A stretch of 64,000 bases of DNA from CAIYRG01 sp965247505 (lineage in GTDB: Bacteria > Pseudomonadota > Alphaproteobacteria > Micropepsales > Micropepsaceae). The translations under genes were made by a program, and so were the position numbers. The notes under the pieces are model-generated. The model ran no database searches, was not told the origin of the DNA, and saw only the letters and a list, made by a program, of their open reading frames with translations. The stretch is from assembly GCA_965247505.1 (NCBI GenBank), contig OZ252020.1, forward strand, positions 806,001 through 870,000. Reading direction: 5' to 3'. Below, piece after piece: positions 59,351 through 64,000 of the stretch; position 1 is the first letter of the stretch, and every line of letters starts with the position of its first letter.

Positions 59351-61747
59351 CTACCGCTCCGGCAAAAGGACTTCGCGCCTGCCCTGATGGTTGGGCTTTG
59401 AAATCATGCCGTCGTCTTCCATGCGCTCAACAATCCGCGCGGCGCGGTTATAGCCGATCTGTAAGCGGCGCTGGATGTAAGACGTCGAAACTTTGCGGTC
59501 ACGCGCAATGATCGCGACCGCCTTGTCGAATAATTCGTTGCCGCCGCCACCGCCCATAAGGCCATAAGGATCGTCTTCCTCGTCGGGCTCTTCGGTTACG
59601 TCTTCAAGATATTCCGGCCGGCCTTGTTTCTTAAGGAACCGCACTACGTCTTCGACTTCCTCGTCGGTGACCAAAGGTCCATGCACACGGCGGATACGTC
59701 CGCCCGCCATCATGTAGAGCATGTCGCCTTGCCCTAAGAGTTGCTCGGCGCCCTGCTCGCCTAAAATAGTGCGGCTGTCGATTTTCGAAGTGACTTGGAA
59801 GGAAATGCGCGTCGGGAAATTCGCCTTGATCGTGCCGGTGATAACATCGACCGATGGGCGCTGGGTGGCGGCGATGAGGTGAATTCCCGCGGCGCGCGCC
59901 ATCTGCGCCAAGCGCTGCACCGCACCTTCGATTTCTTTGCCCGAAATCATCATCAGATCGGCCATCTCGTCGACCACGACAACGATGTAGGGCAAGGGTT
60001 CAAGTTCGAGAACTTCGTCTTCGTAAATCGGGCTTCCCGTTTCGCGGTCATAGCCGGTTTGCACCGTGCGCTTCAGAACTTCGCCCTTATCGGCTGCTTT
60101 TTTGACGCGCTCGTTGAAGGCTTCGACGCCGCGCACGCCAACCTTGGCCATTATGCCATAGCGTTGCTCCATTTCGCGCACCGCCCATTTGAGCGCGACA
60201 ACTGCTTTCTTCGGATCGATGACCACGGGGACAAGAAGATGCGGGATGTTGTCATAGACAGACAGCTCCAGCATTTTGGGATCGATCATGATGAGGCGGC
60301 ATTGCTCGGGAGCCATACGGTAAAGCAGCGACAAGATCATGGTGTTGAGTGCGACCGATTTGCCGGAGCCCGTCGTGCCCGCAATCAGAAGATGCGGCAT
60401 CTTGGCGAGGTCGGCCATGACGGCCTCGCCGCCGATGGTTTTTCCCAAAGCAAGCGTCAGCGGCGCGCGGGCCTTTTCATATTCCTTTGCCGAAAACAGC
60501 TCGCGCAGGAAAACTGTCTCGCGGCGCTGGTTGGGCAATTCGATGCCGATGACGTTGCGGCCCGGAATAACGGCAACGCGCGCCGCCACCGCGCTCATCG
60601 AGCGCGCGATATCATCGGAAAGTGAGATGACGCGTGAAGATTTGACCCCCGCTGCCGGCTCCAATTCGTAAAGCGTCACCACCGGGCCGGGACGCACGGC
60701 GACGATGCGTCCGCGTATACCGAAATCCGAGAGAACTGCTTCCAAGAGACGCGCATTTTCTTCCAGTGCGTCGTCTGAAACATCTGCAACGCCTTTAATG
60801 ATCGGTTGCTCGGAAAGGAGATCCAAGGGCGGCAATTGATATTCACCCGCCGCAAGATGCAGCGCGGGCTGGCCTGTGCGCTTGCGTTTCGCCTTCGGCT
60901 TTTTCTTCTCGCTTCGCTTTATTCGCTTCGCAGTTTTCCCCCGGCGTGGCGATAGTGGTTCCGGTGCTATGGAAAGGCCGGCTGCGTCTTCTTCCTCGAA
61001 ATCATCGTCGAAATCATCTTCGAATTCGTCGTCCTCGAACTCATCACTACTCCGGCGTCTGCGCCAAAATGCGAGAGCACCAACAAAACCAAGAATCGAG
61101 AATAGAGCCGATGGTGCCGCGTGCACGGGTCTCCATACACGGCGAAAAGGTATGTCTGCGGACGCCAAGATCAGCACGAAGCCGAAAAGACCAAAGACGA
61201 TCGGAATGAGGAAATAGAGGAAGGCAAGTTCGAAGCTGGCCGCGATTTCAGCGGTAAAAAATACCGTCAGCGTTCCGACAAAGCCGCCATAGCCCGCGGG
61301 CAAATATTCGCCGCCCGGCACGATCCCAAGTCCGGCATCGACAAAAAGAAGTCCAAGGATAAAGGCGGCGATGCGCCAGCCGGTTTGGCTTAAGCTTCTG
61401 CCCATCGTCAGGCGCCATCCCCAAACGCTTATGGGAAGCACCAGCGCCAAGGCACCAACACCGAATATCCTTAGGAGAAAACTCGAAACATAGGCGCCGG
61501 GAACACCGAGCCAATTTGCGGCTGGACCTCCGGTAGCGTTGTCGAAGCTGGGATCGGCGGCATCGAAGCTTGCCAATGTCGCAACCAGCGCAACAGCCGC
61601 GAATATCAAAGCAATGCCAAAGCCGCGGCGGACGGTCTGGCTCATCATATGGTTGAGCCAAGCCCTAAAATCGGCTAGTATTTCGGCTTGCGCAGCCCTG
61701 CGGGACCGCGGCTGATAGACGCCGGCTATCCGTCGCGAGGCGCTCAT
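59351..61747 (-). CDS. ftsK: DNA translocase FtsK
   Basis: FtsK pumps chromosome dimers and terminus DNA through the closing septum. The 798-residue protein has an N-terminal membrane domain of about four to five helices, an acidic and lysine-rich linker (EFEDDEFEDDFDDDFEEEDA, then a KRSEKKKPKAKRKR stretch), the RecA-like motor with Walker A GTTGSGKSV and Walker B IVVVVDEMADLMM, and the C-terminal gamma winged helix (VSTSYIQRRLQIGYNRAARIVERMEDDGMI) that reads KOPS sites. It overlaps the aminotransferase stop by ATGA. It is full length for an alphaproteobacterial FtsK with a short linker. Confidence 0.96.
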   Translation of the reverse strand: MSASRRIAGVYQPRSRRAAQAEILADFRAWLNHMMSQTVRRGFGIALIFAAVALVATLASFDAADPSFDNATGGPAANWLGVPGAYVSSFLLRIFGVGALALVLPISVWGWRLTMGRSLSQTGWRIAAFILGLLFVDAGLGIVPGGEYLPAGYGGFVGTLTVFFTAEIAASFELAFLYFLIPIVFGLFGFVLILASADIPFRRVWRPVHAAPSALFSILGFVGALAFWRRRRSSDEFEDDEFEDDFDDDFEEEDAAGLSIAPEPLSPRRGKTAKRIKRSEKKKPKAKRKRTGQPALHLAAGEYQLPPLDLLSEQPIIKGVADVSDDALEENARLLEAVLSDFGIRGRIVAVRPGPVVTLYELEPAAGVKSSRVISLSDDIARSMSAVAARVAVIPGRNVIGIELPNQRRETVFLRELFSAKEYEKARAPLTLALGKTIGGEAVMADLAKMPHLLIAGTTGSGKSVALNTMILSLLYRMAPEQCRLIMIDPKMLELSVYDNIPHLLVPVVIDPKKAVVALKWAVREMEQRYGIMAKVGVRGVEAFNERVKKAADKGEVLKRTVQTGYDRETGSPIYEDEVLELEPLPYIVVVVDEMADLMMISGKEIEGAVQRLAQMARAAGIHLIAATQRPSVDVITGTIKANFPTRISFQVTSKIDSRTILGEQGAEQLLGQGDMLYMMAGGRIRRVHGPLVTDEEVEDVVRFLKKQGRPEYLEDVTEEPDEEDDPYGLMGGGGGNELFDKAVAIIARDRKVSTSYIQRRLQIGYNRAARIVERMEDDGMISKPNHQGRREVLLPER

Positions 61748-62991
61748 GCCGCCCCCCCAAATTGGCCTTCTCGAGGAATGAGAAAATTCGCCATCCTTTC
61801 GAGTGCGCGCTCAATGGTTACCAAATCGTGAACAAGAGCGATTCTCACATAGGAATGGCCTGGATTCGAGGCTAAATCTCCGGGTTTTTCCTCGATACCC
61901 ATATAGGCGCCCGGCATCACCCGAATTCCCGCCTCGGCCCATAACCCAGCGGCAAAATCGGCGCCATCGCCGACATTCAGCCAGATATAGAAGCCTCCCT
62001 TCGGCCGGCGAAAGCCTGGGTGCGTGCCCAGGAAGCGCTCGGCGATGTCGAAGCGCTTTCGATAGAGTGCACGGCTTGAGGCGACATGTGCGTCGTCATC
62101 CCAAGCGGCGCTTGAAGCCTCCATAATTGGAAGCGGCAATTGCGGCGCAGCCAAATTACGAAATCCGCGTAGCGCGGTAATGATCGGCTCGGGACCGATC
62201 ATGAAGCCGGAACGCAATCCCGGAAGATTGGAGCGCTTGGAAAGCGAGTGAAAGCTAAGCAGGCGCTTGCAATTGGGATGCGCCGTAAGACGTGCTTCGA
62301 GCGCACCGGCCGGCGGATCAACATCGTAGATTTCCGAATAGCATTCGTCGGCAAGGACGGTGAAATCAAACTCGTCGGCGAGACGAAACAGTTGGATCCA
62401 ATCTTCGCGAGAGGCGCATGCGCTTTCGGGGTTGGAAGGCGAACAGAAAAAAGCAGCCACCGTCCGGGCCAAGATATCTTTCGGAACGGAATCGAAGTCG
62501 GGGAGGAAATTACGCTCCTCGCGCGAGGGCACGTAAAAAGGTTCGGCGCCCGCCGCCAGTACTGCCGGCGGATAGACGCCGTAAAATGGATTAGGAATAA
62601 GCACCACGGGTCGCCCGCCGGCTTTTTCATCGGGGACAAGCGCATAGAGCGCGTAGAACAAGCCCTCACGTGTGCCGGCAAGGGGCAAGATTTGGCGGTC
62701 CGGATCTATTGGGCCTTCGGGCAAAGCGTAGCGGCGCTTAAGCCAGCTTGCGCAAGCTGCGCGCCAAGCCGGAGTCCCGGCGATCGGCGGGTAATGCCCA
62801 AAGCCCCTCGCATGTTGGGCGGTGATATCAGTGACGAATTCCGGCGGAGGGTCCTGTGGCTCGCCGATGGTCATGAGGACCGGCGCATTGTCGATCGCAT
62901 AATTCGGCTCTATCGCGCCTAAGAGCTGGCGCAGGCGGTCGAAAGAGGAGGGCGGCATATGCGCCATGCGTCCGGGGAGCAAGGTTTTCAC
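61744..62991 (-). CDS. PLP-dependent class I/II aminotransferase, DapC-like
   Basis: The 415-residue fold-type I aminotransferase shows NPFYGVY, the pyridine-ring Asp/Tyr block LADECYSEIY, and the PLP lysine in SFHSLSKRSNLPGLRSGF. A conserved Arg in HSYVRIALVHD binds the substrate carboxylate. The pattern GEPQDPPPEFV, then GFGHYPPIAGTPAWRAA, resembles succinyldiaminopimelate transaminases (DapC) of Proteobacteria, which would feed the meso-DAP used by MurE, but related enzymes act on other amino acids. The start could be 62991 or the ATG at 62967 (MAHMPPSSF). It is the first gene of a pair with ftsK. Confidence 0.85.
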   Translation of the reverse strand: MKTLLPGRMAHMPPSSFDRLRQLLGAIEPNYAIDNAPVLMTIGEPQDPPPEFVTDITAQHARGFGHYPPIAGTPAWRAACASWLKRRYALPEGPIDPDRQILPLAGTREGLFYALYALVPDEKAGGRPVVLIPNPFYGVYPPAVLAAGAEPFYVPSREERNFLPDFDSVPKDILARTVAAFFCSPSNPESACASREDWIQLFRLADEFDFTVLADECYSEIYDVDPPAGALEARLTAHPNCKRLLSFHSLSKRSNLPGLRSGFMIGPEPIITALRGFRNLAAPQLPLPIMEASSAAWDDDAHVASSRALYRKRFDIAERFLGTHPGFRRPKGGFYIWLNVGDGADFAAGLWAEAGIRVMPGAYMGIEEKPGDLASNPGHSYVRIALVHDLVTIERALERMANFLIPREGQFGGAA

Positions 62992-63100
62992 CCTTAAGCG
63001 ATTCGGTTCTCTTTGAGAGTGTCATACCGCGTGCCGCCAAATCCAGCATAGGAATTGATTTGGTTCATAGGGATGACGAGAGGTTTCTTGTAAAAGCGAA

Positions 63101-63123
63101 GAGGGCGCCCAATGGGCGCCCTC
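63101..63123 (-). terminator. Hairpin after amtB
   Basis: GAGGGCGCCC (63101-63110) and GGGCGCCCTC (63114-63123) form a perfect 10-bp GC-rich stem with an AAT loop, 26 bases after the amtB stop. A T-rich but interrupted stretch (TTCGCTTTT) follows in the reading direction. It is a probable terminator. Confidence 0.7.
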
Positions 63124-63149
63124 TCCAATTTCTCCAGCTATTTCCTGGA

Positions 63150-64000
63150 TCAGTCGTGTACGGTCTCGCCGTGAAGGTTGATATCAAGGCCCTCGACCTC
63201 GACATCGCGGCTCGGGCGTAGTCCTACGACCATGTCGATCACTTTAAGCAGGACGAATGTCACTACGCCACAATAGACGATGGTGTAGACGACGCCTTCG
63301 ATCTGAATCCAAAGCTGTCCAATATTGCCCTCGAGTACGCCTGGCGTTCCGCCGATCGCTTCGACTGCAAAGATGCCAGTGAGAATCGCGCCGACCGCCC
63401 CGCCGACACCGTGGATACCCCACACGTCGAGCGAATCGTCATAACCGAAAGCATGCTTCAGATTGACCGAGGCGATATAGCAAATGATGCCCGCGATGAT
63501 ACCTATGAACAACGCGCCCATGGGATCGACATAGCCCGATGCCGGCGTGATCGCGACAAGGCCTGCCACCGCGCCGGAGATCATGCCAAGAACGCTGGGC
63601 CTCTTAGAGATGAACCATTCGGTCGCCATCCAGGCCAACGACGCCGCAACGGTCGCGATTTGGGTGACCAGCATTGCCATGCCGGCGCCGGTTCCGGCTG
63701 CCAAAGCCGAGCCTGCATTGAAGCCAAACCAGCCGACCCACAGAAGGGACGCGCCGATAAGGCTATAAACAAGATTATGCGATGCCATGTTTTCGCTGCC
63801 GTAACCGGAGCGCTTGCCGAGAACGAGACAGGCGACGAGGCCAGCGACGCCGGCATTGAGATGGACCACCAGGCCCCCGGCAAAGTCGAGCGCGCCCTTT
63901 TCGGCAAGCATTCCGCCGCCCCAAACCCAATGGGTGATTGGCGCATAGACGATGAGCATCCAGAGCCCGGCGAACCACAATAGGGCCGAGAATTTCATTC
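63150..64000 (-). CDS. amtB: Ammonium transporter AmtB, C-terminal part (cut by window edge)
   Basis: AmtB conducts ammonium across the inner membrane as a trimer and is blocked by GlnK. The visible 283 residues include LDFAGGLVVHLNAGVAGLV with the first pore His, WFGFNAGSALAAG, GWVGW-type helix segments, and WGIHGVGGAVGAILTGIF with the second pore His of the twin-His motif. The cytosolic tail GLRPSRDVEVEGLDINLHGE is the GlnK-interacting C-terminus. The frame is open to the right edge, so the N-terminal third and probably glnK lie beyond the window. Confidence 0.95.
   Translation of the reverse strand, partial: MKFSALLWFAGLWMLIVYAPITHWVWGGGMLAEKGALDFAGGLVVHLNAGVAGLVACLVLGKRSGYGSENMASHNLVYSLIGASLLWVGWFGFNAGSALAAGTGAGMAMLVTQIATVAASLAWMATEWFISKRPSVLGMISGAVAGLVAITPASGYVDPMGALFIGIIAGIICYIASVNLKHAFGYDDSLDVWGIHGVGGAVGAILTGIFAVEAIGGTPGVLEGNIGQLWIQIEGVVYTIVYCGVVTFVLLKVIDMVVGLRPSRDVEVEGLDINLHGETVHD

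Noticed and set aside
59795..60625. A 276-codon open frame on the plus strand inside ftsK
   Set aside because: It is antisense to well-supported FtsK motifs, its composition (His, Arg, Asp rich) is typical of a shadow frame in GC-rich DNA, and it has no recognisable domain.
1..64000. CRISPR arrays, tRNA or rRNA genes, prophage or integrase genes
   Set aside because: No regularly spaced repeats, cloverleaf-like genes, rRNA motifs or integrases were found on either strand.

Overview
The window is chromosomal DNA from an alphaproteobacterium, probably an environmental, aerobic, Gram-negative one. The class call rests on several points. The division and cell-wall (dcw) cluster runs mraZ to lpxC on one strand and continues into bamD, recN and ligA. 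FtsZ carries a long linker ending in the alphaproteobacterial IPAFLR-type tail. There is an MlaA/MlaC pair, an ELM1-family protein and a FixK-like regulator. I cannot place it below class with confidence.

Layout. Positions 2-1432 hold the end of a three-domain Xaa-Pro aminopeptidase, followed by a lone ribbon-helix-helix antitoxin-like gene. From 25.8 kb down to 1.7 kb (minus strand) lies a compact, apparently intact chain: mraZ, rsmH, ftsL, ftsI, murE, murF, mraY, murD, ftsW, murG, murC, murB, ddl, ftsQ, ftsA, ftsZ, lpxC, bamD, recN, ligA. Many junctions are ATGA or TGATG overlaps. A TTGACC promoter with three TGGGA repeats at 10-bp spacing, a probable MraZ operator, lies upstream of mraZ. 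RNase P RNA (rnpB) and an AmpD-type amidase lie just beyond it. From 27 to 31 kb are an SDR, a 25-aa membrane peptide gene with its own terminator, a GDSL esterase, an amidohydrolase broken by an amber codon, and a TctC-type binding protein. From 31.3 to 37.0 kb is a methionine/SAM-cycle operon (ArsR-methyltransferase fusion, metF, metH) with a perfect palindrome over its promoter. From 37 to 41 kb are mlaA, mlaC, a GNAT and ettA. From 41 to 50 kb are an outer-membrane barrel, an unusual four-gene operon (2OG-Fe oxygenase, 635-aa unknown, ELM1-like, TauE-like permease), a 2-hydroxyacid dehydrogenase, a signal-less NMT1/THI5-type protein and an IclR regulator. From 50 to 58 kb the region is decaying: a FixK-like regulator and a DHA2 efflux pump each carry one in-frame stop, and DUF6152 genes are followed by a nest of insertion sequences (an IS3-family element inside one IS1595-family copy, next to a second IS1595-family copy). 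From 58 to 64 kb are a lipoprotein, a cupin, a subclass B3 metallo-beta-lactamase, ftsK, an aminotransferase and the C-terminal part of amtB.

Main observations. (1) Four accessory genes each carry exactly one in-frame stop that a single G:C-to-A:T transition would explain, while no core gene shows one. (2) The IS nest can be read to the base: both IS1595-family copies are 1105 bp once the IS3 element is removed. One has an 8-bp duplication but a D228V change at a probable catalytic residue. The other is split and has lost its flanking duplication together with half of a DUF6152 gene. (3) The oxygenase/635-aa/ELM1/TauE operon is the best candidate for an undescribed system. (4) The methionine operon shows an ArsR-methyltransferase regulator with a matching palindrome. 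(5) A B3 beta-lactamase with all six zinc ligands lies about 1 kb from an insertion sequence. All family assignments come from reading motifs by eye; no searches were run.
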